A stretch of 64,000 bases of DNA from Paraescarpia echinospica (Eukaryota; Annelida; Polychaeta; Sabellida; Siboglinidae), in NCBI GenBank assembly GCA_020002185.1, contig CM034534.1, forward strand, positions 37,039,555 through 37,103,554, in the 5' to 3' direction. The notes under the pieces were generated by a model, which was not told where the DNA came from, did not search any database, and saw only the letters and a program-made list of their open reading frames with translations. Position numbers and translations under genes: made by a program. Below, piece by piece: positions 47,485 through 57,767 of the stretch. The number at the start of each line of letters is the position of its first letter. The stretch's first letter is position 1.

Positions 47485-47489
47485 GAAAG

Positions 47490-48233
47490 ATGCGCCTCTC
47501 GAAAGGCTCGTAAACATTGCCGAGAAGAGTGAACAGTTTACCCAGTGTACCGTTAAACCAGACAATGGCGGTATATATACTCTAGCAACACACAGTTGCT
47601 ATGAGGCAAGCTGTGATAAGATATATGCCAATGATGATACCGAAATTGACGCACTAGTATCTTGTCTAAATATCGTGTTGCAAACACGCTCGCAGCATGG
47701 AGGTAATGATCATGGTACTCCAGTCTCGAGCACACGATAGACATATCATAGTCGCAGTACTCAACATTTGCATATCACCTTCTATAACTGCGATCAGCAG
47801 GGCCACATTGCACGCTATTGTTCAGCACCACGTCGTCGTCAGACCTACTTTAGATCTAGGTTCGACAGTCAGGCTTCTAACTCGTTCGCATAATGGGACA
47901 CGGCCGGATTCCCCAAACGGGGACAGGCTAGAATAAACCCGGGAAAAATTAGCCTTTCTCCGAACACTGATCCGGGAAGTAGCCAAACATGTGCCACCTA
48001 CCAGTAATCTTGATATACATCCACGATTTTACAGAGTGAAGCCAGTTGATGGCTGGGTGATTCGTACATGCATGTATGTCATGGAATGTCCCCGACTTTT
48101 GGACACAGGTGCCGCATTGTCATTAATTGACCATCAAACTTACTTGAGTATCGCCGCTAGTCATCGCCCTCTGTTGCATCCTATACAAACAGCAGATGGT
48201 GGCCAGATGAATTATTTGGCGAGACAACCCTAG
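47490..48233 (+). pseudogene. Nucleocapsid and protease N-terminus, frame-broken
   Basis: In successive frames: a zinc knuckle remnant FYNCDQQGHIARYC (about 47790-47830), in which the first Cys of CCHC appears as Phe, then RLLDTGAALSLIDHQTY (48090-48140), the retropepsin active site DTGA. Stop codons separate the parts. Confidence 0.65.
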
Positions 48234-48235
48234 AG

Positions 48236-49333
48236 TTGGCACTTGATGGATTCCATACATCACAAGATGTCGTAGTAGCTGATCTACGAGAACGTGATGG
48301 AATTCTTGGGTTGGACTTCCTCCGTGAACATGGGTGCGAAATGTCGATGCGGGATGGGTTGCTGAAGATTGGGCCCACAACATTTGCATTGACCGAACAG
48401 GGTAAGCAAGACACAGTTGCACGAGTTCGCCTAGAGCAATCTGTAGAAATTCCGCCAGCCATAGAACTAGTTGTTACTGGAAGAACTGAAAATAAGCTGC
48501 AGTATGCTGTTGGCAGCACTGTCTTGCTGAAACTAAGTGCTAGTCTAATGACTGATATCGGGGTTGTTATGGGTGCATCGTTGATTTCAAGTGGTACCAA
48601 ACACATACCAGTGGTACTCCTAAACCCCACGGATGAGTCGATATTACTCCGTAAAGGTGTGCTGCAGTCGGTGCCATGCATTGAGGTCTTCAATGTATCA
48701 GACGAGGACTTGCCTTGTAAAGGATATGCTGAATCAGGACAGACGTATTCCAAATCTACGTCTGAACAACTTCCCCCAGCGCTAGACAAATTGTCTTCTG
48801 AACTGTCAGCAGAACTAAATTTGTCTCAGCAAGATGCTGTCCGAGCCGCTCTCCGACGTTATTCGGATGTTTTTGTTGAGACTAGTTCCCAGTTGGGTAC
48901 GACTGGTCTTACAAAGCATAGGATAGATACTGGCGATGCTTACCCAATCCGCCAACGGGCTCGACACCTTCCGGTGGCTCAGCAAGAGATAGAAGCAAGA
49001 GAAGATCAGTCCATGCTGGATAAGGATACCATAGAACCGAGCACTAGTTCATGGAGTAGTCAGGTAATCCTTGTAAAGAAGAAAGACGGTACAGTCCGGT
49101 TTTGCGTAGATTATCGTCGATTAAATGATGTCACCCGAAAGAATGCATACCCCCTGCCGTTGATTTCGGATACATTAGATGCTCTGGCTGGCTCTGAGTG
49201 GTTTTGTACCCTTGATTTGGTATCTGGTTACTGGCAAGTCGAACTGGACGAACGAAATAAAGAGAAGACCGCATTCAGTACGCGGCAAGGTCTCTTCCAG
49301 TGGAAGGTCATGCCTTTTGGGCTCTGCTTTTGA
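48236..49333 (+). pseudogene. Protease C-terminus and reverse transcriptase N-terminal half
   Basis: Begins with the protease flap and DGILGLDFLREHGC, followed by a linker. Reverse transcriptase fingers follow (STSSWSSQVILVKKKDGTVR, FCVDYRRLNDVT, NAYPLPLI) and motif A (CTLDLVSGYWQVELDE), then FSTRQGLFQWKVMPFGL. The frame ends by a shift at about 49330, before the YLDD active site. Confidence 0.78.
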
Positions 49334-50278
49334 TGGAGCTCGTTTTGAGAAGGTTGTGCTGGAAAAATGGTTTGTTTATCTTGACGATGTTATCGTCTGG
49401 AAAGACCTTCGAAGATACATTGCACCGCCTCACTACAGTGTGGGACAGATTTCGTGCTGCTGGCTTGACGTTGAAAGCCAAGAAGTGTAGGCTATTCCAA
49501 ACTGAGGTTTCCTATCTTGGCCACATAGTCTCCAGACACGGGATTGCTACCGATCCACAAAAGGTATCTGCAGTGCGAGACTGGCCTCTGCCTACTACGG
49601 TAAAAGAAGTTCGTCGATTTTTAGGCTTAGCATCCTATTATCGGCGCTTTATACCATCGTTTGCTCACATTGCCAGCCCTTTGACGGCCACGACGAGGGC
49701 AAAGCGTTCTTTTACCAGGTCAGATACCAAAGAAAAGGCGTTCCGAGCCCTTCGACAGGCATTTTGTGAAACGCCTGTTTTGGCATAACCCACTCGAAAT
49801 GACGAGTTTGTTTTGTATACCGATGCGAGTGCAGAGGCCATGGGTAGTGTACTTTCACAACGCCAGGCGGGTGGTGAGAAAGTCATTGCCTATGCATCTA
49901 AGACCTTCAGTCGTACGCAGACTCGATACTGCACAACACACAGGGAGTTGTTGGCAGTAGGACCTTTGTTAAACAATTTCACCACTATCTGTGGGGCCGA
50001 CCATTCACCATTATCACAGATGATGCGTCACTGACATGGTTACTTAATTTTAAAGAACCTGAAGGAATGGTTGCACGGTGGCTCGGCACCCTTGGTGCCT
50101 ATGATTTCCAGATTGTTCATCGACTAGGAAGCTCGATGTGTAATGCTGATGCACTCTCCCGCAAGGTGTCACGACCATGCAAGCGGTCAGAGTGCAAGGA
50201 TTGTACTCCAAATACGTGCAGTGAGCAACAAGCCTTACAGCAGCCCAATTCAAATCACAATGTTGTACCTGTCCAATG
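49330..50278 (+). pseudogene. Reverse transcriptase C-terminal half and RNase H
   Basis: The frames change here. FEKWL-like text with YLDDVIVW (about 49375-49400) is in one frame, and VSYLGHIVSRHGIATDPQKV, FLGLASYYRRFIPSFA in the next. RNase H follows with LYTDASAEAMGSVLSQ and CTTHRELLAV after a stop at about 49788, then GSSMCNADALSRK, the typical end of RNase H. At least three breaks are seen. Confidence 0.75.
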
Positions 50279-50313
50279 ACAATCTCTTGTTGGGCGAGAT
50301 TGCTGAATAAATC

Positions 50314-51966
50314 GTGGATCCACCCAAAACTTCTTGCAAATCTTGCCAATCTGGTTCCAACAGCCACTTTAATGATTGTTCATCATCTCCGGAGAAAGGC
50401 GCGGAAAGCAGAGTATTTGCAGTGAAGTGGGTCCCAGATGTGACGTTACCGGACATACGTCGATGGCAAAGCGAAGACGAGAACATTGGTTGTATGCTCC
50501 GCCACAAGGATACCCGCACCCGGAGACCACCGTTTGCACAAATCAAGGACCAAGATTACATGGCCAGGTGTCTATGGCAACAATGGGACAGGCTGACCAT
50601 AGTGGATGGCATTCTCTATCGTAAGAAGAAAGCCAGTTGTGATACCGAAGAGATAATCCAACTTGTGGTCCCTTCGCCAATGAGACGGCGACTTTTCCAG
50701 GCGGTACACTGCGACCGCCTTGGAGGGCACATGGGTCATAACAAATCACTTGCCTCCCTGCAGCGACGTTACTATTGGCCTAGGATGTCAGAGGACGTCA
50801 GTCGGTGGCTAACCCTGTGTAGGGACTGTGGACAGCGCAAACCGGCATCTGCTCCACACCGCGCTCCTCTGACTCAGATGGCAGTAGGAGTTCCTTGGGA
50901 ACGTATAGCTATGGACCTTATAGGCCCAATGCCCAACTCGGTAAGCGGAAACAAATACGTTCTAGTCGTCGAAGATTATTTCACGAAATGGGTTGAAGCC
51001 TTCCCCATACCCGACAAAGATAAACTAGTCACAGGGGTATTTTGTCGATTTGGCTGTCCAAGACAGCTTCATTCCGATCGGGGAAGGGAATTTTACAATA
51101 AAATTCTTCAGGAGGTGTGTCGCATGATGCGAATCGATAAGACGTTAAATACACCTTACCTTCCGCAATCAGACGGATTGGTTGAACATTTTAACCGTAC
51201 CCTCCTAGATATGATTTTCACATATGCCAGGCTACACCCACAAGACTGGGAAGACCATCTTCCATATGCCGTGTGCGCATACCGTGCTACGGTACACACC
51301 AGTACTAAGGTGTTCCCATACCGGATGGTGTTGGGTCATGAGATTGCCCTTCCACTCGATCTACAAATCGAGGGACCCCCCAGGGCACATGTCCCACAAT
51401 GTACAACTCAGTATGGCGAATGGCTTCGTGACGCCATGGAGTTAAGCCACAGCATAGCTCGACGGGAAAGCCGCAAGGCCTCCCTTCGTCAGAAGACCGC
51501 ATATGACATGAAGGCGACTCCAGTAAATTTTCCAAAAAGGAGCTGGGTATGGCGTTACAGCACAGCCACAGCTAAGATGAAAGGTGGAGTCAGATGGTCT
51601 GGTCCATACCTAGTGGTGGGTCGTCCTTCTGGAGTGACTGTTGCGATACAACGCTCTGCAGGGGACCGAACAATAGTCGACCACATCGACCATCTAAAAG
51701 AATATGTGGAGGACAATGTTGATCCACTAACCAGTTGGTTGACCAATGACCTACCAATGGACACTGAGGTATGGCCTCCAGACCCAGGACGCTGGACACA
51801 GACTCCAGAGCTTCCTGCTGCCCAACCTCGAGTACAGACTCCGGATGATCGTACTGTTGGTGACGATAGCGAGGTAGTCAGCCCCCCAGAGGCGGCTACC
51901 GATGATGATATAAACCTTTGGCGTGGCCTACGCACACGTCGCCCGCCCACTCTGCTTGACCTATAG
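50314..51966 (+). pseudogene. Integrase of Ty3/gypsy element (550-codon open frame)
   Basis: HHCC zinc finger (HCDRLGGHMGHNKSL, LCRDCGQRK) at about residues 131-175, then a DDE core: AMDLIGPM, LHSDRGREFYN, and GLVEHFNRTL, where Glu is kept but the usual Arg is His. The spacing between the first and second Asp is short (KDKLVTGVFCRFGCP), suggesting a small in-frame deletion in the core. A C-terminal domain (SWVWRYSTATAKMKGGVRWS, GPYLVV, DHLKEY) and a Pro-rich tail ending RPPTLLDL follow. The ORF is open, but the element as a whole is broken. Confidence 0.8.
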
Positions 51967-52525
51967 GTCAACACATCGCTGAGTACATGCTCGTAATCTT
52001 GGGCGAAACAAAGTAAATGTGTCTGTCTTTGAACGACTGCTAGGACATATGTATGACTTTCTCAAGCGATGTCTCAGAAAGTGTGGGTGACATGATGGAT
52101 ATGCAGATTTTTGTTAGCAGTTGCACGCAGTCTGACATCACTCGCCAACAGTGAAGAAAGCTACTCACGCCATAGTTTGGTCGCCTCAGTGTTTAGAAAA
52201 AATATGTTGCACTCAACATGATAGAATGATAATGCAGTAACCGTGCCCTGCTTCGTCAGTTCCACATTTGAAACACATTCGCCTGCTGAATACCGTGTTA
52301 TTGGTTTCCAGGCGACAGTAACCTATGTATCAATTTTGTTTGGTACATTACTGTCGTGTGTAAGCTTGGTTGACAGTGCCATGCCAAATATGGTGTGTAT
52401 GTACTTGTTGAATTGTTTTTTTGAAAAACATTGTTCTATGCCAAGTATTTTAGTTTGTTTGGTGTCACGGCCATCTCTAGTACGGTTGCCTACTTGCACT
52501 AGCAAGTAGATAGTGCGCTCTGTAC
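51967..52525. other. Spacer after the gypsy element
   Basis: No LTR copy, gene or repeat is recognised. This is probably flanking or decayed element sequence. Confidence 0.45.
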
Positions 52526-52534
52526 GGCCTCAAA

Positions 52535-52655
52535 ACCCTACTTATAAAAATAATTTAATGACCACTAATCGTTTTCGACAACCTACTTATAAAAAAAAGA
52601 TCAAAGGCTTTGTTTGACACTAATGAGTTTCGGAAACCTACTTATAAAAAACGTG
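52535..52655 (+). promoter_or_regulatory. Three spaced CTACTTATAAAAA motifs
   Basis: CCTACTTATAAAAA occurs at about 52537, 52582 and 52637, spaced about 45 and 54 bp. Similar TATA-like motifs recur in the arrays at 53785-54350 and 57466-57690. They may be promoter elements or simply a repeat; function is not shown. Confidence 0.4.
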
Positions 52656-52754
52656 ATTGATGAGCGATGTAATTTGATACTAATTGGATGATTGATTACC
52701 CCTACACTAGAGATGCCACCTAGCGGTGAGTGCAGAGAGTATTTTAGTCCTAGC

Positions 52755-52990
52755 GATCAACGCCGTACCTAGAGTGTGCTGACGTAAGCAATAATGCGTT
52801 TATCGCGCTAACCACGCTAAAACCATTGTATCGAACCACGCTAAAACCATTGTATCCAACGTTTAATTTCGTACTTTTAACGTCCTCAACGTCGTACCTA
52901 GAGCGTGCTGACGTAAGCAATAATGCGTTTATCGCGCTAATATAACCACGCTAAAACCATTGTATAAACTAAAACCATTGTATAAACGTC
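52755..52990 (+). repeat. Tandem duplication of about 125 bp
   Basis: Two copies containing GCCGTACCTAGAGTGTGCTG, ACGTAAGCAATAATGCGTTT and ATCGCGCTAA, each followed by one or two ACCACGCTAAAACCATTGTA units. Confidence 0.8.
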
Positions 52991-53291
52991 GACCTCCGTT
53001 ATGAATGGACCCTATGTTGACAGCAAGAGCGACGACCGCTGCTGCTGCAGCGATAAGGCGCCGCAGCCGGCTGCTGCTGCTCTAGTGGACTTTGACCCCT
53101 GGATGACAGCATAGCTGGCTAACGGTAAACAACGTTGTTCTGGTGGACGGATTAAAATGAAACCAATGCGTTTAAATACATCTAGTCGTGGGATTACAAT
53201 GACAATCAAATGCATAAATACACTAACGTTCAGTAGGGTGTTTATGCATTGGAAACAGACGCGTGAAAACGTGAGTAGTGACTGAAATATT

Positions 53292-54391
53292 TTATTCTGA
53301 ATCATGATAGGCGGCGAGCGTTCGGTCGCGGCCAACGGGTTGCCTGCTGCCCTGATAGGCGAGCATTCGGCCGCGGCCAACGGGTTGCCTGCTGCTCTCC
53401 GGCGGGGAACCGAAGCCTTCCCGACGATACAGTTCGGGAGGCGTGATCGTTCTCCATAGTCCATTGGCCTGCTTTACGAGAAATACCCGTGCCAGATCGG
53501 CGATGATGTCATCGTCGTCAGAGCTGTCAGGCGTGACGTCGCGCGTAGGAGGCGGCGACGTGTGGATGTATGGAACGACCACACATGTTGCCTGGGTCGA
53601 CGTCGTCGATACCTCGGGCAGTTGGATCGGTCTATATGTGGTCGATACGCTGCTTGTAGGCAGTTGGATCGGTCTATGAAATAATAAACAAAGGACCATT
53701 TAAACGATGAAATAAAATGAAACGGTAAAATTGTTTAAACGACGAATGAGACATTAAACGGTAAAATATAGTAAAATGAGAGATATGCACGCACTTATAA
53801 ATAAAATGCATGCATGTTTAAACGGTAAAATACATGCAATTTAATGCGTACAACTGTAGTAAAAACGTGCATTTAAATAAAATGCATGCATGTTTAAACG
53901 GTATGTTACAACAACTGTAGTAAAAACGTGCCTTTAAATAAAATGCATGCATGTATGCACGCACTTATAAATAAAATGCATGCATGTTTAAACGGTAAAA
54001 TACATGCAATTTAATGCGTACAACTGTAGTAAAAACGTGCATTTAAATAAAATGCATGCATGTTTAAACGGTATGTTACAACAACTGTAGTAAAAACGTG
54101 CATTTAAATAAAATGCATGCATGTATGCACGCACTTATAAATAAAATGCATGCATGTTTAAACGGTAAAATACATGCAATTTAATGCGTACTACTGTAGT
54201 AAAAACGTGCATTTAAATAAAATGCATGCATGTTTAAACGGTACAACAACTGTAGTAAAAACGTGCATTTAAATAAAATGCATGCATGTTTAAAATAAAA
54301 TACATGCTATTGCGTACTACTGTAGTAAGCACTGTTTAAATAAAATGCATGCTGTTTAAATGTCTTACCGTGGTGTTGTGGACGTGGCCAT
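53292..54391 (-). CDS. Two-exon accessory gene, unrecognised product
   Basis: Exon 1 (54391-54369) starts at ATG and encodes seven residues plus two bases to a strong donor ACG|GTAAGA. The intron (54368-53674) is filled with tandem repeats and ends at TTTATTATTTCATAG. Exon 2 (53673-53292) continues in the matching phase to TGA or an equivalent stop at 53292, giving about 134 residues. It contains a duplicated PIQLP element, a Pro/Thr-rich linker, an acidic DSSDDDDIIADLARVF segment, then ELYRREG and a duplicated SRQPVGR. No family is recognised. It diverges from the RPA-like gene, with the triplicated block between them. This is a small acidic, disordered protein of the accessory type. Confidence 0.6.
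53785..54350 (+). repeat. About 170-bp tandem repeats in the accessory-gene intron
   Basis: Three and a half copies marked by ATGCACGCACTTATAAATAA, AATGCATGCATGTTTAAACG and ACTGTAGTAAAAACGTGCAT, each unit itself made of sub-repeats. Palindromic ATGCATGCAT and GTTTAAAC occur many times. Each unit includes a TTATAAAT. Confidence 0.88.
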
Positions 54392-54511
54392 GTTAGATGG
54401 AGCGATGTGGAGGCGTCGTGTGCGCGTGTTTGTAAAAGTGTGTATGAAATGTGAGCGTCGTCAAACAGCGGCGGCGGCGGCGCATGACACTACGGCTTAT
54501 TTTGATTGACA

Positions 54512-55280
54512 TGTGAACGGAGAACAAAGGATTTTTACAAACGATAAACGAAACGTTAAAAGCACGAAATTAAACGTTGTATACGATCACTGGGGGGTCA
54601 GGAAACACGAGATGCATAGATATTAGAGAAATTTGCTGTAAAAGTCACATTTGACAATGGATGCACTGACGTGAACGCTAACTTTTTTCCTAAAACAAAT
54701 TCCTCGGTAGACTAGGCGGAATGCGTTAAGCGCACATGTGTGACATCTGTTGCGCGTGACTTAACGAGATTGGAATGTGAACGGAGAACAATGGATTTTT
54801 ACAAACGATAAATGAAACGTTAAAAGCGCAAAATTAAACGTTGTATACGATCGCTGTGGAGTCAGGAAACGGGAGATGTATCGATATTAGAGAAATTCGA
54901 TGTAAAGAGAGATTTAACGGCGAATGTACTGATGTGACCGGACACTTTTTTCCGAAAACAAAATGCCTGGGATGGATGGAGTATGCACGTCGATAATTGA
55001 ATAAGATAACGGTATGAGTGTGAAGTGCGCATGCGCGTTATGTTGTAGACAATGACATTAGCACGAAACTAAACGTTTTATAGGTTCGCTGTGGAGTCAG
55101 GAAACGTGAGGTGCATCGATATTAGAGAAAATCGATGTAAGGAGATATTTAACCGCGAATGTACTGACGTGACAGGAAACTTTTTTCCGAAAACAAAATG
55201 TCTGAAATGTACGAGGCACGCACGCTGATAATTGAGTAAGATGACGTATTAGCGTGAAGTGCGCATGCGTGTTATTTGGA
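54512..55280 (+). promoter_or_regulatory. Triplicated block of about 265 bp between divergent genes
   Basis: Three diverged tandem copies (starting near 54512, 54777 and 55045) share AACGTTGTATACGATC, GTCAGGAAACGNGAGATGNA, ATATTAGAGAAATTCGATGT and CTTTTTTCCGAAAACAAAAT. They lie exactly between the start of the minus-strand accessory gene (54391) and the plus-strand early unit (about 55280). A bidirectional promoter or enhancer is a reasonable inference. Confidence 0.6.
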
Positions 55281-55284
55281 AAAG

Positions 55285-55354
55285 GTATACAACTGTTGAG
55301 AAAAAGCTATATTGTATGACGCTGAAGTTCTAACGTGTATTCTTTCTACAACAG
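55285..55354 (+). other. Candidate 5' UTR intron of the early unit
   Basis: The donor GGAAAAG|GTATAC and the acceptor TCTTTCTACAACAG|CAGAGC bound 70 bp. There is a branch-point match TTCTAAC 20 nt before the acceptor and a pyrimidine tract. The exon that follows carries the ATG of the RPA-like ORF 33 bp later. Confidence 0.5.
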
Positions 55355-55387
55355 CAGAGCAGCAAGCAGCAGACGTTCTTCCGCAAC

Positions 55388-56155
55388 ATGGCGGATGAAA
55401 GTCAACAACAACCAAAAAAGCCGAAGGCACCGCGGAAGCAGTCGATGAAGGCGGCGGCGGCGGCCAGCAGTCAACCTTCGGCACTGATTGCAGCCTTGTC
55501 AACGGGGGCGTCACCACCCGTTAAGCGCCCCGTTGCGCTCATCGCGGCCCCGTTGACTGTCGGCCGAAAGCGAAGCGCCGAAGAGGCGCACTTGGAGAAG
55601 CCCGACGAGACGGCCGAGCAGCCCCCGGTGCTGTCGCGGAGCGGTTCTATGGAGCGTGAATCGTCCGCGTCGACGCGCGCCACAGTGGTGAGTGTGAGAC
55701 ATCTGAAGTGTGCTGTCAACGGTGTGTATAAACTCCTGTCGCCCGTTACGATCGACGCCGTCTCGTACAAAGGTGAGCCAGGCACCACCTATTTGGGATG
55801 TTCCCGTTGTCGCCGGAAATTGCAGACAAGCAAAGACGGGACCCTGATATGTCGAACGCACGGTGAAGTGTTTGTACCGAAATATGTCTTCGCGTTGCGT
55901 GTGATGGTGAAGGACGGCGAGGAGGAGGAAGACGAGCTTTGGCTTACGTTGTTCGATAGCCAAATGTCTAATCTCGTCGAGTACACGGCCGAGTACTTGA
56001 CGGAATTGAACGAGGAGGATCTCCGCGATACCGTGCTCGAGTTAGCCGGTACTAAAGTGGAGATTAGTGTGCGGAAGACGAGTTGGAACGGGGACCCCTC
56101 GTATACAGTCCGCACACTAAAGAGATACGTCATCGTCGACGACGACGATGACTAA
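55388..56155 (+). CDS. RPA-like single-stranded-DNA-binding protein (zinc-ribbon OB fold)
   Basis: 255 residues. Residues 1-100 are Ala/Pro/Lys-rich with basic NLS-like stretches (KKPKAPRK, GRKRS). Residues 101-250 resemble the C-terminal DNA-binding domain of replication protein A large subunit: a YLGCSRCRRKL zinc ribbon with C138, C141, C155 and H158 (the spacing C-x13-C-x2-H is like RPA70 with His for the last Cys), then YVFALRVMVKD and LWLTLFDSQMSNLVEYTAE, the OB-fold strands and helix. It ends in a poly-Asp tail. It presumably binds ssDNA during protein-primed replication of the element. A strong donor GTG|GTGAGT in phase 0 (55687/55688) lies exactly after codon 100 and may divert transcripts to downstream ORFs. 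Confidence 0.75.
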   Translation: MADESQQQPKKPKAPRKQSMKAAAAASSQPSALIAALSTGASPPVKRPVALIAAPLTVGRKRSAEEAHLEKPDETAEQPPVLSRSGSMERESSASTRATVVSVRHLKCAVNGVYKLLSPVTIDAVSYKGEPGTTYLGCSRCRRKLQTSKDGTLICRTHGEVFVPKYVFALRVMVKDGEEEEDELWLTLFDSQMSNLVEYTAEYLTELNEEDLRDTVLELAGTKVEISVRKTSWNGDPSYTVRTLKRYVIVDDDDD

Positions 56156-56177
56156 TGTTGTCTTCTGTTGTTTGTAG

Positions 56178-56366
56178 GAGGAAAATTGGCCGCTACTGGT
56201 AGATTTATTGAGGCACGCCAACGAACGACAACGAATGAGAGATCGTCGTGGTCGGGAACTAAGCGCGGAGAGCTTTGAACTATTAGTCGAGTCGGCCGAA
56301 CAATATATCAGAGCGTTTTGGTTGGCCTACGAAGCAAGCCTATTTTGTAGTAGTTTGATGTACTAA
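56178..56366 (+). CDS. Accessory ORF 2, splice-dependent, unrecognised
   Basis: It is open in phase 0 from the acceptor CTGTTGTTTGTAG|GAGGAA to TAA 56364-56366 (62 residues), with no start codon until residue 20. It encodes a predicted helical segment (WPLLVDLLRHANERQRMRDR, SAESFELLVESAEQYIRAFW). Its upstream branch-like ACTAAT contains the stop codon of the RPA-like ORF. It is most likely the 3' part of a spliced product sharing the N-terminus at 55388-55687, though a short product from ATG at codon 20 is possible. Confidence 0.5.
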   Translation, partial: EENWPLLVDLLRHANERQRMRDRRGRELSAESFELLVESAEQYIRAFWLAYEASLFCSSLMY

Positions 56367-56390
56367 CAGTTGTGCTTTTATATGCTTTAG

Positions 56391-56546
56391 GAAGTGCGCT
56401 GCGTACTGGAAAAAATGCTTGCAAACAACGAAAGGATTCGCGCTCAGTACGACGAGGTTGCCTCGTTCGTAAGAACGTTGTTGGAACGGGGTGTGCAGGG
56501 GTCGATAAAGAAGGATGAGGAAGAGAACAAGAGGGAGGCGGACTAA
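56391..56546 (+). CDS. Accessory ORF 3, splice-dependent, unrecognised
   Basis: It is open in phase 0 from the acceptor TATATGCTTTAG|GAAGTG to TAA 56544-56546 (51 residues, first Met at codon 9). It is helical and charged (VLEKMLANNERIRAQYDEVA). It has its own strong donor TTC|GTAAGA in phase 0 at 56468/56469, which could join to the acceptors at 56567 or 56666. The upstream branch site is a perfect TACTAAC, whose TAA is the stop of ORF 2. Confidence 0.5.
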   Translation, partial: EVRCVLEKMLANNERIRAQYDEVASFVRTLLERGVQGSIKKDEEENKREAD

Positions 56547-56566
56547 TCATAATAATGTGTTTGTAG

Positions 56567-56647
56567 GACGCTCTGATGCAACACACCAGACGTGAGTGTA
56601 TGAGCGAATTCCTACACGCGTTCCTGACGGTGATTCGTAAAGAGTAG
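56567..56647 (+). CDS. Accessory ORF 4, splice-dependent, unrecognised
   Basis: 26 residues are open in phase 0 from the acceptor AATGTGTTTGTAG|GACGCT to TAG 56645-56647 (DALMQHTRRECMSEFLHAFL). The branch-like ACTAAT upstream contains the stop of ORF 3. Joined to the donor at 56468, it would replace the C-terminus of ORF 3. Too short to classify. Confidence 0.4.
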   Translation, partial: DALMQHTRRECMSEFLHAFLTVIRKE

Positions 56648-56665
56648 AACTGCTTTGTGCTGTAG

Positions 56666-57337
56666 GGTAGTGGAGGAGTACGTGACGCTCACGTATTGGA
56701 GGCGATCATCGAGGAGGCGCTGGGCGGCGGCTGCTCGAACCGAATGCGTCCCGCGCCACCGACGTATAACGACAGCCTGGGGACGATGGGACCGACGTGC
56801 TCGCCGTACTGGAGCGTATCGGAGGAGCTGGGGACGTGTAAACGGCAAATCGTCGTGCCGAGCCGGAGTCAGTTGGTCGGGCGTTACGAACGACTGGCGA
56901 TGGATCTCGTCGCCGAGACTCTCGGCGAAATGATTCTGGAGAAGGCGCGGGATCATTGCGGGGTATGTGAACCGAATGAAGGCTGTCCATACGTTCACAT
57001 GCCCGGCTATCGCGCGGGGCGGCCAAATCGTGTATACATGCAACGTTTCGATAAGCCGGGCTGTATTGTGACGCGCTATTTCAACGGCGTCATCGAAACG
57101 TTCCTGCGTCGATCGCTCATCCCCTGTTTCACGAGACTAGTGCATTTTCTACAAGAGACTACGGTGTCGACTTCTTCCGGTGAACAGCAGCCGCAAACGG
57201 GCCGTGCAGGAAAATTGTATTTGGTGCAGTTTGTGTCGAACTGGTTGTTGGGAACAAATTGGCGCGATTATATGAATCGCGTGCAACTCGAGTCGGCCGT
57301 GCACACGTACGTGCAACGCCGGAGCGGACTGGAATGA
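56666..57337 (+). CDS. Accessory ORF 5, 223 residues, unrecognised
   Basis: It is open in phase 0 from the acceptor CTTTGTGCTGTAG|GGTAGT to TGA at 57335-57337. The first ATG in frame is at 56742. It contains a Cys/His cluster DHCGVCEPNEGCPYVHMPGY (about residues 98-117) that could bind zinc, a helical segment before it (RLAMDLVAETLGEMILEKA), and a C-terminal NWLLGTNWRDYMNRVQLESA. It is the longest of the small ORFs in this unit and probably has its own conserved role. I recognise no family. It lies just upstream of a polyadenylation signal. Confidence 0.6.
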   Translation, partial: GSGGVRDAHVLEAIIEEALGGGCSNRMRPAPPTYNDSLGTMGPTCSPYWSVSEELGTCKRQIVVPSRSQLVGRYERLAMDLVAETLGEMILEKARDHCGVCEPNEGCPYVHMPGYRAGRPNRVYMQRFDKPGCIVTRYFNGVIETFLRRSLIPCFTRLVHFLQETTVSTSSGEQQPQTGRAGKLYLVQFVSNWLLGTNWRDYMNRVQLESAVHTYVQRRSGLE

Positions 57338-57433
57338 ACGAACACTAGTAGAATAGAGAACATTTTATTAATATTTGCTTGCTATTGAAAAAAAGGCTTC
57401 ACGACGCTGTGTTTGAATGTTGTAAGAGTACCG

Positions 57434-57439
57434 AATAAA
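57434..57439 (+). terminator. Polyadenylation signal of the early unit
   Basis: AATAAA about 95 bp after the stop of accessory ORF 5. It could serve all transcripts beginning near 55280. Confidence 0.55.
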
Positions 57440-57465
57440 ACGTTCAAAATGTACTTTCCGTTTCC

Positions 57466-57690
57466 GAGTTACCTAGTTAGAAAAATTACCGCTAGACGCA
57501 CCTTAGTTATAAAAATGACCGCCCTCTAGATACAGTTAGAAAAGTTACCGCTAGTTATAAAAAACCACCACACGCTAGATACAGTTAGAAAAATTACCGC
57601 TAGTCGTAGTTATAAAAACCACCATACCGCACACAGTTAGAAAAATTACCGCTAGTCGTAGTTATAAAAATTACCGCATTCTTCCCGCTA
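57466..57690 (+). repeat. Repeats of AGTTATAAAAA / AGTTAGAAAAATTACCGCTAG
   Basis: About five units alternating TAGTTATAAAAA and CAGTTAGAAAAATTACCGCT, immediately upstream of the polymerase promoter. The TATA-like content echoes the arrays at 52535 and in the accessory-gene intron. Confidence 0.8.
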
Positions 57691-57729
57691 GGGTGTACTT
57701 ACCACCACCACCACCGTCACCGTCGCTGT

Positions 57730-57737
57730 TATAAATA
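57730..57737 (+). promoter_or_regulatory. TATA box of the polymerase gene
   Basis: TATAAATA, 38 bp upstream of the first polymerase ATG (57768). The spacing implies a very short 5' UTR. Confidence 0.55.
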
Positions 57738-57767
57738 GCGGTGCTCGAAAAAATATCATTAGAGAGA

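Larger units (their letters stand above)
46526..51966 (+). mobile_element. Ty3/gypsy LTR retrotransposon, degenerate
   Basis: 5' LTR-like block, primer-binding-like site, gag, protease, reverse transcriptase, RNase H and integrase on the + strand, with several frame breaks. It is inserted into a LINE reverse transcriptase. It is older than the minus-strand LTR element, judging by its frameshifts. Confidence 0.8.
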